Source: Jiella pacifica
GTDB lineage: Bacteria > Pseudomonadota > Alphaproteobacteria > Rhizobiales > Rhizobiaceae
DNA length: 64,000 nucleotides
Reading direction: 5' to 3'
Assembly: GCF_010500815.1 (NCBI RefSeq)
Contig: NZ_JAAAMG010000001.1
Span: 1-64,000 of the forward strand
Shown here in pieces: positions 10,496 through 19,386 of this stretch. The stretch's first letter is position 1. Every line of letters starts with the position of its first letter. The notes under the pieces are model-generated. The model was not told where the DNA came from. It made no database searches and saw only the letters and a program-made list of their open reading frames with translations. A program made the translations under genes and the position numbers.

Positions 10496-12277
10496 ATGGC
10501 ACGGCCTTTTCTGCCGATCCTCGCCGCCCTTCTCCTCGCTGCCCCGGCCTTGGCCGAAGACGGCAAGCCCTTTGCCGGCGACATCCCCATCCTGCACGAA
10601 GAGGCGCAAGCCGCCGGCATCGACCACAGCTACACCGGCCCGTGGGAGTTCTTCGTCGGCGGGGGCGGCGCGGCTTTCGACTGCAATGACGATCGGTTCC
10701 CGGACCTCTTCCTCGCCGGCGGCAAAGGGGAGGGGGCGTTCTACGCCAATCGATCACAGGCCGGCGGTAGGCTTTCCTTCGAGACGGTGCCGCAGGATCT
10801 CGATCCGAAGGACCTTCAAAACGTCACCGGCGCCTATCCGCTCGACGTCGACCAGGACGGGCGGCAGGACCTCGTGCTGTTGCGCGTCGGCGGCAACATC
10901 CTTTTGAAGGGCCTGCCGGAATGCCGTTTCGAGAAGGCGAATTTTCCCTGGCATTTCGACGGCGGCCGGGCCTGGACCACGGCGTTCTCGGCGATCTTCG
11001 AGCCGGGCAACCGCTATCCGACCCTCGCCTTCGGCAACTATGTCGACCGCGCCGCGCCGGGCTCGCCCTGGGGGACCTGCGCCGACAACGTGCTGATCCG
11101 GCCGAAAGGCGTCGGCGCGGGCGAGCGGCCGACGCCCGTCGCAGCGGTGTCGGACCCGGCCGGCGGCGCGGATGGCATGGGGAGGGCGGCGTCGAGCGGC
11201 CCGACCGCGCCCGACTATTCCGAGCCCTTCGCGCTATCGCCGGGCTACTGCGCCCTGTCGATGCTGTTCACCGACTGGAACCGTTCCGGCGAGCCGAGCC
11301 TCAGGATTACCAACGACCGGCAATATTACCGCGGCGGCGAGGAGCAGCTGTGGCGCATCGAGCCCGGCCGGGCGCCGCGGCCCTACCGCAAGGCCGACGG
11401 CTGGCAGCACCTGTCGATCTGGGGCATGGGGATCGCCGAGGGCGACGTCGACAATGACGGCTATCCCGACTACGCGCTGACCTCGATGGGCGACACCAAG
11501 CTGCAGTTCCTCGACCGCGAGTTCGAGGACGCGCCGACCTATCGCGACGAGGCCTTTCAGCGCGGCGCGACGGCCCACCGGCCTTACGTCCACGACGCCG
11601 GCAAGCCCTCCACCGGCTGGCACGCCGGCTTTGCCGATTTCAACAACGACACCGCCCTCGATCTCTTCATCGCCAAGGGCAATGTCGAGGCGATGCCCGA
11701 TTTCGCCGCCTACGATCCGGACAATCTCCTGATGGGCGGCTTCGACGGGCGCTTTGCCGAAGTGGGCGATGCTGCCGGCATCGCGCTGCCGACCAAGGGG
11801 CGCGGCGCGCTGATCGCCGATTTCAATCTCGACGGGGCGATGGATCTTCTCGTCGTCAATCGCGGCCAGAAGGCGAGCCTGTTCCGCAATCTCGGCGGCA
11901 AGGCCGATTTCGGCGCCCGGCCGCTCGGCAATTTCGTCGAGGTGAAGCTGACCCAGAAGGGCGCGAACCGGGACGCCATCGGTGCGAAGCTGGCGGTGAA
12001 GATCGGCGCCAAGACGCTCAACCGGACGATCCAGGTCGGTGGCGGCCATGCCTCGGGCACTGCGGGTTTCGTCCATGTCGGCCTCGGCACGGCCGAGCGG
12101 GCGGAGATCCGCGTGCAATGGCCGGACGGCGAGTGGAGCCATCCCTACCGGGCGTTTGCCGACAACTTCGTCCTCATCGACCGCGATGCCGTCGCCGCGC
12201 GGTACTGGTATCCCGACGCCGATCGGCCGGAACCGCCGGCCCCCGAGACGACGGCGCAGTCGCGCCCCGCCGAATAG
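10496..12277 (+). CDS. Exported CRTAC1-type protein with FG-GAP repeats and UnbV domain
   Basis: This 593-residue protein has a signal peptide (MARPFLPILAALLLAAPALA). At least five calcium-site-like FG-GAP/VCBS repeats follow: DCNDDRFPDLFL, DVDQDGRQDLVL, DVDNDGYPDYAL, DFNNDTALDLFI and DFNLDGAMDLLV. An ASPIC/UnbV domain closes it (residues ~480-570, with GANRDAIGAKL and GGGHASG). The fold should be an extracellular or periplasmic beta-propeller. Its function is unknown; CRTAC1-family proteins are not enzymes by known motifs. I chose the ATG at 10496 because it starts the signal peptide, although no strong ribosome site is seen. It probably works with the upstream di-haem protein, but a repeat separates them. 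Confidence 0.82.
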   Translation: MARPFLPILAALLLAAPALAEDGKPFAGDIPILHEEAQAAGIDHSYTGPWEFFVGGGGAAFDCNDDRFPDLFLAGGKGEGAFYANRSQAGGRLSFETVPQDLDPKDLQNVTGAYPLDVDQDGRQDLVLLRVGGNILLKGLPECRFEKANFPWHFDGGRAWTTAFSAIFEPGNRYPTLAFGNYVDRAAPGSPWGTCADNVLIRPKGVGAGERPTPVAAVSDPAGGADGMGRAASSGPTAPDYSEPFALSPGYCALSMLFTDWNRSGEPSLRITNDRQYYRGGEEQLWRIEPGRAPRPYRKADGWQHLSIWGMGIAEGDVDNDGYPDYALTSMGDTKLQFLDREFEDAPTYRDEAFQRGATAHRPYVHDAGKPSTGWHAGFADFNNDTALDLFIAKGNVEAMPDFAAYDPDNLLMGGFDGRFAEVGDAAGIALPTKGRGALIADFNLDGAMDLLVVNRGQKASLFRNLGGKADFGARPLGNFVEVKLTQKGANRDAIGAKLAVKIGAKTLNRTIQVGGGHASGTAGFVHVGLGTAERAEIRVQWPDGEWSHPYRAFADNFVLIDRDAVAARYWYPDADRPEPPAPETTAQSRPAE

Positions 12278-12364
12278 AGCGGCAATCGACGAGACCCTCG
12301 CAGCCGGCGGCCGAGACGGGCGCCGCCATGGCCGCACGCTTCTCGATCATGCGGCTGTGATGAC

Positions 12365-12383
12365 GATCACTCATGAAGTGATC
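12365..12383. promoter_or_regulatory. Inverted repeat upstream of opgH
   Basis: GATCACT-CATGA-AGTGATC is a perfect 7-bp inverted repeat with a 5-base spacer. It lies about 80 bases before the opgH start, in an otherwise unremarkable 187-base gap. Size and symmetry suit a dimeric regulator, and no cognate regulator is adjacent. Confidence 0.35.
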
Positions 12384-12464
12384 CGGAACGTGTAGGAAGG
12401 GGCGGTGCACGCCGAGTGCTTGCGCCTATGTTGGCAAACAGTTTCAGCCCCTGGAGACCCTCCC

Positions 12465-14447
12465 ATGTTCGGCCCGCCATCCGCCCCGATCACCCCCTAT
12501 CGGGCGCCTGACGTCGACCGCTGCGCCATTGCCGCCGAGGCGGGCGGGGGACCGACGGCACCGAGCCGCCAGGAGGGGCTTTCGATCGGGCTTCGCCGCC
12601 TCATCGTCCTCGGTCTCAATCTTGCGACCATCGCCGGCCTCGCCGCCATTCTCCTGAGCATTCTCGGCGGCGACGGGCTCGGCGTTCTCGATATGGTGAT
12701 CTTCGCCGGCTTCCTGCTGGCGACGCCCTGGACGGTTCTGGGCTTCTGGAATGCGGTGATCGGTCTCTGCGTCATCCATCTCGGCCGGGCGGAGAGGAGC
12801 GTCTTTCCCTATTTCACGGCACCGGGTCGGATGCCGGAGAGACGGGGCGCCGACGGACGTCCCTCTGACCGGCCGCTTTCGAGCCGGACCGACCTCTTGC
12901 TGTTTCTGCGCAACGAGGCGCCGGAGCCGATCTTCGCGCGGCTGGAAGCCATGCGCCGCAGCCTGGAGGCGACCGGCAAGGCGCGCCATTTCCGCTTCGC
13001 CCTCCTTTCCGACACCTCGGACGCGATGGTCGCCGCCGCTGAGCGGCGGGAATTCGACCGCTTCGCGCATCTCTTCGATCACCTGCCGGAGGATCGGCGG
13101 CCAATCTACCGCCGGCGCGAGGAAAACAGCGGCTTCAAGGCCGGCAATCTGCGCGACTTCCTCGAAGCCCGGCCTGGCGAATCCGATTTCTTCCTGCCGC
13201 TCGATTCCGACAGCGTCATGGGCGGCGCGGTGATCGTCAAGATGGCGATGGCGATGGAGGACGATCCCCGCATCGGCATCCTGCAGAGCCTCGTCGTCGG
13301 CATGCCGGCCGAAAGCGGCTTTGCCCGGCTGTTCCAGTTCGGCATGCGCCACGGCATGCGCGCCTTCACCATGGGCTCGGCCTGGTGGAGCGCCGATTGC
13401 GGGCCCTATTGGGGCCACAACGCGCTGATCCGCACGGCGGCCTTCGTCGAGCATTGCGAACTGCCGGTGCTGCCGGGCGCGGCGCCGCTGGGCGGGCCGG
13501 TCCTGTCCCACGACCAGCTCGAGGCCGTCTACATGCGGCGCGCCGGCTACGAGGTGCGGGTCATCCCGGTGGAGACGCGGAGCTACGAGACCAACCCGCC
13601 GACGCTGCTCGAATTCGAAAAGCGCGATCTCAGATGGTGCCAGGGCAACATGCAGTACTGGCGCTTCCTCATCGAGCCCGGGCTCCTGCCGGTCAGCCGC
13701 TTCCAGATCCTCCAGGCGATCCTGATGTACATCGCGCCGCTTGCCTGGATCGCCATGACCTGTGCTGCCACGGCGCAGGCTCTGACCGGCGGCTACGACG
13801 CGTCGATGCTCGTCCTCGGCATGGGGCTGTTCGTCACACTGTTCTTCCTGTCGGTGGCGCCGAAGATCGCCGGCGTTCTCGACGTCGTCCTGACGCCGGG
13901 GGCGATGAAGGCCTATGGCGGGGCGCCGCGCTTTCTCGGCTCGGCCGTGATCGAGCTTCTCGCCTCGATGCTGATGGCGCCGCTCGTCGCGGTCTATGTC
14001 TCGGTGTTCCTCGTCGGCCTCTGCTTCGGCAAGACGGTGGTCTGGAACGGCCAGAACCGCGACCGGCTGGGCATCGCCTGGGGCACGGCGCTGGCCGCGC
14101 TCCTGCCGCAGACGCTGCTCGGTCTTGCGCTCGCGGCGGCGCTGTTCGTCGGCGCCAACATTTCCGCGGTTCTTCTGGCGCTGCCGTTCCTGGCCGGGCT
14201 CGTCCTCGCCGTGCCGTTCACGGTGGCGACCGCCGCGCCGGCCTTCGGCCGCCTGACGGCGCGGCTCGGCCTCTTCGCCATTCCGGAAGAAACGGTGATG
14301 CCGCCGGTGCTGCGCGCCGTGGTCAGCCCGAAGGCGCGGCGCTGGCGCCGGCCGATGGCGCGGGCGGCGGGCGATGATCGTGCGGCGAGAGACCCTGCGG
14401 CCGGCTCCGGCGAGGATGGTTTCGCCGCTGAGGGCGAGCGGGCATGA
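12465..14447 (+). CDS. opgH: Glucans biosynthesis glucosyltransferase OpgH (MdoH)
   Basis: This 660-residue inner-membrane GT2 glucosyltransferase polymerises the beta-glucan backbone of osmoregulated periplasmic glucans. It has two N-terminal membrane segments (residues ~45-115) and a cytoplasmic catalytic domain with the metal-binding DSDSVMGG. The acceptor/product motif region QLEAVYMRRAGYEV is next, with RDLRWCQGN as the Q-x-x-R-W-like site, and then several C-terminal membrane segments. The start at 12465 has GGAG at a suitable distance; an in-frame upstream extension from 12405 lacks such support. Unlike the E. coli opgGH operon, no opgG precedes it. Its stop overlaps the start of a FkbM methyltransferase by four bases (ATGA), implying coupling. 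Confidence 0.9.
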   Translation: MFGPPSAPITPYRAPDVDRCAIAAEAGGGPTAPSRQEGLSIGLRRLIVLGLNLATIAGLAAILLSILGGDGLGVLDMVIFAGFLLATPWTVLGFWNAVIGLCVIHLGRAERSVFPYFTAPGRMPERRGADGRPSDRPLSSRTDLLLFLRNEAPEPIFARLEAMRRSLEATGKARHFRFALLSDTSDAMVAAAERREFDRFAHLFDHLPEDRRPIYRRREENSGFKAGNLRDFLEARPGESDFFLPLDSDSVMGGAVIVKMAMAMEDDPRIGILQSLVVGMPAESGFARLFQFGMRHGMRAFTMGSAWWSADCGPYWGHNALIRTAAFVEHCELPVLPGAAPLGGPVLSHDQLEAVYMRRAGYEVRVIPVETRSYETNPPTLLEFEKRDLRWCQGNMQYWRFLIEPGLLPVSRFQILQAILMYIAPLAWIAMTCAATAQALTGGYDASMLVLGMGLFVTLFFLSVAPKIAGVLDVVLTPGAMKAYGGAPRFLGSAVIELLASMLMAPLVAVYVSVFLVGLCFGKTVVWNGQNRDRLGIAWGTALAALLPQTLLGLALAAALFVGANISAVLLALPFLAGLVLAVPFTVATAAPAFGRLTARLGLFAIPEETVMPPVLRAVVSPKARRWRRPMARAAGDDRAARDPAAGSGEDGFAAEGERA

Positions 14448-15280
14448 GGCTTGCCGGCCGGCTGGCTGCGTGGCGAGGCATCGCCCGCAGCATCGCCGTC
14501 TACCGCCTCGACCGCCGCCACAGACACAGCCTTCGCCGTTTCGCCAGTGGCTTCGTGCGGCCCGGCGAGCTCGTCTTCGACATCGGCGCCCATGTCGGCG
14601 ACCGCACCGCGGCCTTCGCCGGGATCGGCGCGCGCGTCGTCGCGGTGGAGGCGCAGCCCCGCCTCGCGCGCCTGTTGCGCTGGCAGTTCTGGCGCGCGCG
14701 GCAGGTGACGGTGGTCGGCGCGGCCGTCGGGCGAAGGGCAGGGACGCTGACGCTCCGGCTGAACACGCAGAACCCGACGGTCGCGTCGGCCTCCGACGGC
14801 TTCGTCGCAGCCGCCAGCGCCGGGGCCTCGGGCTGGGAGGGACAGGTGTGGGACGAGACGATCACGGTCGACTGCACGACCCTCGACGATCTGATCGCCC
14901 GCTTCGGCCGGCCGGCCTTCGTCAAGATCGACGTCGAGGGCTTCGAGGTCGAGGTTATGGCCGGGCTGTCTCCGGAAAACGCACCCGCCGCCCTGTCCTT
15001 CGAATTCGTCACCATGGACCGCGCCCCGGCGCTTCGGGCGCTGCAGGAGGCGGTGCGGCTCGGCTTTGCCCGTTTCGACGTCTCGCTGGGCGAGAGCCAT
15101 GAATGGGTGTTTGGTGAGAGGCAGCCGGTGGAGGTGATCGAGGCGTATCTGCGGAATTTGCCGGATGAGGCGAATTCGGGGGATGTTTATTGTTGGGGCG
15201 GTCGGTCGGGGGGAGGGCCGGCAAGGCAATCCATCTGCGATGAAGCGATCAGCGGCGCGCCTTTTGCAACGTTCATCTAA
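14444..15280 (+). CDS. FkbM-family SAM-dependent methyltransferase
   Basis: This 278-residue protein has a class I SAM-binding start, VFDIGAHVGDRTAAFA (residues ~44-59), then VVAVEAQP and the FkbM hallmark KIDVEGFEVEVMAGL (~163-177). FkbM enzymes usually O-methylate sugars or other hydroxyl groups. The gene is translationally coupled to opgH by an ATGA overlap, which suggests that periplasmic glucan or a related glycan is the acceptor; that is inference. The last ~35 residues after DVYCWGG look unrelated to the family and may be a drifted tail next to the AT-rich region that follows. Confidence 0.85.
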   Translation: MRLAGRLAAWRGIARSIAVYRLDRRHRHSLRRFASGFVRPGELVFDIGAHVGDRTAAFAGIGARVVAVEAQPRLARLLRWQFWRARQVTVVGAAVGRRAGTLTLRLNTQNPTVASASDGFVAAASAGASGWEGQVWDETITVDCTTLDDLIARFGRPAFVKIDVEGFEVEVMAGLSPENAPAALSFEFVTMDRAPALRALQEAVRLGFARFDVSLGESHEWVFGERQPVEVIEAYLRNLPDEANSGDVYCWGGRSGGGPARQSICDEAISGAPFATFI

Positions 15281-15413
15281 CGATTCTGGAAGAAAGGATT
15301 GACGAAAAATAGCGCAGCCTGTGGAATACGACTAATCAATGGAACTCATCGCAGTGTTTGTGCTAGCCGTCATGCGGCCGTTGGGTAAAAATTTCCAATT
15401 ATAAGGATTGATG

Positions 15414-15635
15414 ATGTTTTATCTTGTACGTGCAGCAGGATCTCAGAAAATTAACATTGCCGGGATAAAGGTGGAAGATTGCGGCAATGCTGAAATATTT
15501 GTGAATGTAGATGGCAGCGTTCTGGTAAATTGCGGTCAAAAGAATTGCGGATTGGAATTCTCCTCGCAGAATGCGAGATGTGAGAATTGTACTTTGCGCA
15601 TTAACGGAACTACAAAAATAAGTAAATTTATATAA
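15414..15635 (+). CDS. Small cysteine-containing protein of unknown function
   Basis: This 73-residue protein lies in a distinctly AT-rich pocket. AAGGA sits six bases before the ATG at 15414; an ATG at 15411 and a TTG at 15408 are possible alternatives. Short beta-strand-like stretches alternate with Asn/Gly turns (IKVEDCGNAEIFVNVDGSV, LRINGTTKISKF). Five cysteines are present, two of them in CENC and two in CGQKNC, which could bind metal or form disulfides. There is no signal peptide or membrane segment. Its end overlaps the end of the convergent minus-strand gene by eight bases. I do not recognise the family, and base composition suggests transfer. Confidence 0.5.
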   Translation: MFYLVRAAGSQKINIAGIKVEDCGNAEIFVNVDGSVLVNCGQKNCGLEFSSQNARCENCTLRINGTTKISKFI

Positions 15636-16326
15636 AATTGCCAATTTGGGTGCTTATATTCCTAACGTAATTGCCATCAATTGACCTAGCTTCTTGGATT
15701 TTTCCCTCAGATAAAAGTTTCCCTACTATATTTAGCAAAACGATTTGTGCCTGATAATTGTCTGATATATGCCAAGTGTAGTCGTTTCTTACTATATTAA
15801 TTCCGAATTCTTCGGCTTGTAAAAAATACGTCTGTACTTGAGCGGCATATCCATCGAGATATAAAGCTGTCATCCTCCTCCTTCTCTCATCGCGTATTTC
15901 ATGAAATCGATCGAAGCGAACCCCTTCCCTCGCCTCGTGTTCTGGCAGCCGAGGGAGTTCATTAACCTTGTTTTTCAGTTCAGACAAAGCTTTGGATGTC
16001 CAAATTTCCACTTCACGCCCAAACTTTTCAGCTTTTTGACGCAATTCATCTTTTGTGCGCTTCTGTTGGAGGCTTGGGTTTAGGAATATCGCGTCCACCC
16101 AAACTCCCAATGCAGCCCCCAGCCCAAACAGCGATACAAGTAAGGTTATCGGGTGATAAACAATATCAACAAGAATATTTTTTCCACTTTGCGGCGATAT
16201 TGCATCTGCTAACAAATCACCCAGGCCAATTCGCGTGGCGGCATTCTCGATGTTGAAATAGAGCACCACGAAGAACGCGGTCCCCAGCGCGGCTACAATC
16301 CGCCGTATCACTTTTCGAATCTGCAT
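15628..16326 (-). CDS. Membrane protein of unknown function in an AT-rich pocket
   Basis: This 232-residue protein has two likely membrane segments near the N-terminus (residues ~8-28 and ~55-80). A long charged, probably helical cytoplasmic part follows (KRTKDELRQKAEKFGREVEIW... then DERRRRMTAL). The start is taken as the ATG at 16326 with AGGTG/GGGAGG upstream; a GTG at 16335 is possible but too close to that site. Codon use is AT-rich compared with both neighbours. No family is recognised. It faces the small cysteine protein gene and lies between fkbM and the last T6SS gene, so it could be cargo of a small island or an accessory of the secretion locus; neither can be shown here. Confidence 0.65.
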   Translation of the reverse strand: MQIRKVIRRIVAALGTAFFVVLYFNIENAATRIGLGDLLADAISPQSGKNILVDIVYHPITLLVSLFGLGAALGVWVDAIFLNPSLQQKRTKDELRQKAEKFGREVEIWTSKALSELKNKVNELPRLPEHEAREGVRFDRFHEIRDERRRRMTALYLDGYAAQVQTYFLQAEEFGINIVRNDYTWHISDNYQAQIVLLNIVGKLLSEGKIQEARSIDGNYVRNISTQIGNFI

Positions 16327-16335
16327 CCCCCACAC

Positions 16336-16659
16336 CTACCTCCCTTCACTGCGGTTGTGGAGTCGAACGCAACAAGTGACGCTCATTTTGGAATTGTCTT
16401 CGTCTACGCCTCTGTCGTGAGCCCGTGGGTCTTGTTGCGTTACGCGAGGCGCTTCTCGCTCTCAGCCGAAGTTTTGAGTCCTTAAGGTCGCGCGAATGGA
16501 AACAGATCGTGTCATTGCTCCTGCCGCAATCGGTACGGGTGGAGGAGCCGCGCAAGTTCTCGGTGATCTCTATCGCTTAGCGCTTCGGCCCTGAGGTGAT
16601 GAAATCGCTTTCTCTCCCGCAGGAGGAGAAAGGACGCCTCCTCTGGCGCCGCCTCCTCG
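16336..16659. other. Gene-free stretch between the AT-rich pocket and tssH
   Basis: About 320 bases return to high GC. Short open frames here are arginine-rich and look non-coding. A purine-rich patch with AGGAGGAG and its near-complement occurs around 16620-16665 but forms no clear terminator. I see no gene, tRNA or attachment site. Confidence 0.5.
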
Positions 16660-19386
16660 TCACCCCACCTCCACCATGAACTCCCCATCCTCCCCCAGCC
16701 CCACATGCGCCGTTCTGGCGATCTCCCCCGACACCATCCTGTCGAGGAACTTTCGCGACAGGTCCGGCAGAAGCGTCTGGGTGACGATGCGGTCGATCAT
16801 GCGGCCGCCGGATTGCGGGTCGCGGCAGCGGGCGACGATGGCGGCGACGACCTGGTCGTCGATGGTGAGGACGGCGCGCTGGCTTTCCCTGACGCGGGCG
16901 ACGATGCGGGCGAGTTGCAGGCGGACGATCGCCTCCAGCATGGCCGGCGACAGCGGCCGGTAGGGCACGGTCACCATGCGGCCGATAAGGGCCGGCGGGA
17001 AGACGGTGAGGAGTTCGGGCCGCAGCATCCGGTCCAGATCCTCGTCCGAGACGTCGGTCAGGCCCTCGTCGCTGGCGGCCATGATCGCCTCGGTGCCGAC
17101 ATTCGAGGTGAGGATGATCAAGGTATTGCGGAAATCGATGCGCCGGCCGGTGCCGTCCTCCATCCAGCCCTTGTCGAAGACCTGGAAGAACAGCTCGTGG
17201 ACGTCGGGATGGGACTTTTCGACCTCGTCGAGGAGGACCACCGAATAGGGCCGCCGCCGCACCGCCTCGGTCAGCCTTCCGCCCTCGCCATAGCCGACAT
17301 AGCCCGGCGGCGCGCCCTTGAGGAGCGAGACGGTGTGGGCCTCCTGGAACTCCGACATGTTGATGGTAATGAGGTTCTCCTCGCCGCCATAGAGCGTTTC
17401 GGCCAGCGCCAGCGCCGTCTCGGTCTTGCCGACGCCGGAGGGGCCGCAGAGGAGGAAGACGCCGACCGGCTTGCCGGGATCGTCGAGGCCGGCGCGGCTC
17501 GTCTCGATGCGGCGGGCGATGGTTTCGAGGCCGTGATCCTGGCCGATGACGCGGGTCTTCAGGAGATCGGCGAGCTTCAGGACGGTCGCCACCTCGTCGC
17601 GCATCATCCGGCCGACCGGAATGCCGGTCCAGTCGGAGACCACCGAGGCGACGGCGTCGGCGTCGACATGGGCGTGAATCATCCGCCGGTCCGGATCGAT
17701 CGCGGCAAGGGCGGCGAGGGTTTTCGCGAGGTTTTCACAGGCGGTGTCGTCCGATGGGGAGCCGGGGGACGCTTCGGTGTCGGGGTGAGCCGGCTCGGCC
17801 GAATCCTGGCCCTCCGCCTCGATGCCCGCGGGATCGCCCGCCGGCGTCGCCGTCAGCGCGTCGATCGTCTTGACGAGTTCGGCCTCGGCCGCATGGGCGG
17901 CGACGAGGTCTTCGCGAAGTGCCGTCTTCTCGGTGATCGCCGCCGCGATCTCTGCGAGGCGCTCGGCGCCCTCGTTGCGAAGAGCCGCCTCGCGGCCGAG
18001 CGCGGCCTTCTCGACCTCCAGCGCCGCGATCGCGGCGGCAAGGTCGGCGATCGCGGCGGGTGTGGTCGTCCGGCTGATGGCGACGCGGGCGGCGGCGGTG
18101 TCGAGCAGGCTGACGGCCTTGTCCGGCAGCTGCCGGGCCGGGATGTAGCGGGCCGACAAAGAGACGGCGGCGGTGACGGCTTCGTCGAGGATGCGCACCT
18201 TGTGATGGCGCTCCATCGGCAGGGCGAGGCCGCGCAGCATGATCGCCGCCCGGGCGATGTCCGGCTCGCCGATCTCGATCGGCTGGAACCTGCGGGTGAG
18301 CGCCGGGTCGCTTTCGATATGGGCACGATATTCGGCGAAGGTGGTGGCGCCGATGGTGCGCAGGGTGCCTCTGGCCAGCGCCGGCTTCAGGAGATTGGCA
18401 GCGTCGCCCGTTCCCTTGGCCCCGCCGGCACCGACGAGGGTGTGGATCTCGTCGACGAACAGGATGATCGGCTCGGGGCTCGCCTGCACCTCGTCGACCA
18501 GCGCCCGCAGCCGCTGCTCGAACTCGCCCTTCACCGAGGCGCCCGCCTGCATCAGCCCGATGTCGAGGGCATGGAGCCTGACGCCGGCAAGGGCGGGCGG
18601 GACGTCGCCGCTCGCAAGCCGCTGGGCGAAGCCTTCGACCACGGCGGTCTTGCCGACGCCGGCCTCGCCGGTGAGCAGCGGGTTGTTCTGGCGCCGCCGC
18701 AGGAGGACGTCGACGATCTGGCGGATCTCGTGGTCGCGGCCGACCACCGGGTCCATGCGGCCGCTTTCCGCCTCCGCCGTGAGGTCGGTTGCGAAGCGGG
18801 CGAGGGGGGAGGCGGCCTGATCGTCGGGCGCGGCACTCTTGCTCGCGGCTCGTCCGGCATCGCCCGAAGCCTGGGGCAGCTGCGACCCGTCTACCGGCCG
18901 CTGGCCTTCCTCCGCCGAGCGGCTCCATACGGCGCGGGCGCTGTTTGCCACCGCGTCCGGATCGAGCCTTGCAAGGCTGCGCGACGAGGTGGCGAGGATG
19001 CTGCGCAACGCCTCGTCCCGCAAGGCGCCGAGAAGCACGTGGCCGCTGCGGATCGCCGCCGAGCCGAAGAGCAGCGAGGCGTAGAGCCAGCCCCGATCGA
19101 GGCTTTCGCCGAGCGGGCCGGCGATCGAAGGGATCTCTGTGACGTTGCGCTTGCCCCGGCCGATCGTCTCGGTGAGTTCGGCGAGCACCGCGCCGGCCGG
19201 AACGTCCAGGTGATCGAGGGTGGCAGCGACGTCCGAGCCGTCGGCCGAGACCAGCTGGAAGAGAAAGTGAGCCAGCTCGACGTTGCGATTGCCGGCCTGC
19301 TTGGCCTGCCAGAACGCCTTGCGGAAGGCCTCGTGGGCGAGCGGCGTCAGCTTGCCGGTGAGGATCTCGTAGTTGATGTCGGTCAT
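16660..19386 (-). CDS. tssH: Type VI secretion ATPase TssH (ClpV)
   Basis: This 908-residue AAA+ unfoldase of the Clp/Hsp100 family disassembles contracted TssB/TssC sheaths. The N-terminal repeat domain covers residues ~1-150. Walker A sites are GEAGVGKT at 240-247 and GPSGVGKT at 648-655, and FVDEIHTLVGAG is the first Walker B region. The coiled-coil middle segment carries an acidic, proline-rich stretch at about 515-550 that looks disordered. MTDINYEILTGKLTPLAHEA at the N-terminus fits ClpV. It overlaps tssG by four bases (ATGA) and is the last gene of the operon. Confidence 0.93.
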   Translation of the reverse strand: MTDINYEILTGKLTPLAHEAFRKAFWQAKQAGNRNVELAHFLFQLVSADGSDVAATLDHLDVPAGAVLAELTETIGRGKRNVTEIPSIAGPLGESLDRGWLYASLLFGSAAIRSGHVLLGALRDEALRSILATSSRSLARLDPDAVANSARAVWSRSAEEGQRPVDGSQLPQASGDAGRAASKSAAPDDQAASPLARFATDLTAEAESGRMDPVVGRDHEIRQIVDVLLRRRQNNPLLTGEAGVGKTAVVEGFAQRLASGDVPPALAGVRLHALDIGLMQAGASVKGEFEQRLRALVDEVQASPEPIILFVDEIHTLVGAGGAKGTGDAANLLKPALARGTLRTIGATTFAEYRAHIESDPALTRRFQPIEIGEPDIARAAIMLRGLALPMERHHKVRILDEAVTAAVSLSARYIPARQLPDKAVSLLDTAAARVAISRTTTPAAIADLAAAIAALEVEKAALGREAALRNEGAERLAEIAAAITEKTALREDLVAAHAAEAELVKTIDALTATPAGDPAGIEAEGQDSAEPAHPDTEASPGSPSDDTACENLAKTLAALAAIDPDRRMIHAHVDADAVASVVSDWTGIPVGRMMRDEVATVLKLADLLKTRVIGQDHGLETIARRIETSRAGLDDPGKPVGVFLLCGPSGVGKTETALALAETLYGGEENLITINMSEFQEAHTVSLLKGAPPGYVGYGEGGRLTEAVRRRPYSVVLLDEVEKSHPDVHELFFQVFDKGWMEDGTGRRIDFRNTLIILTSNVGTEAIMAASDEGLTDVSDEDLDRMLRPELLTVFPPALIGRMVTVPYRPLSPAMLEAIVRLQLARIVARVRESQRAVLTIDDQVVAAIVARCRDPQSGGRMIDRIVTQTLLPDLSRKFLDRMVSGEIARTAHVGLGEDGEFMVEVG

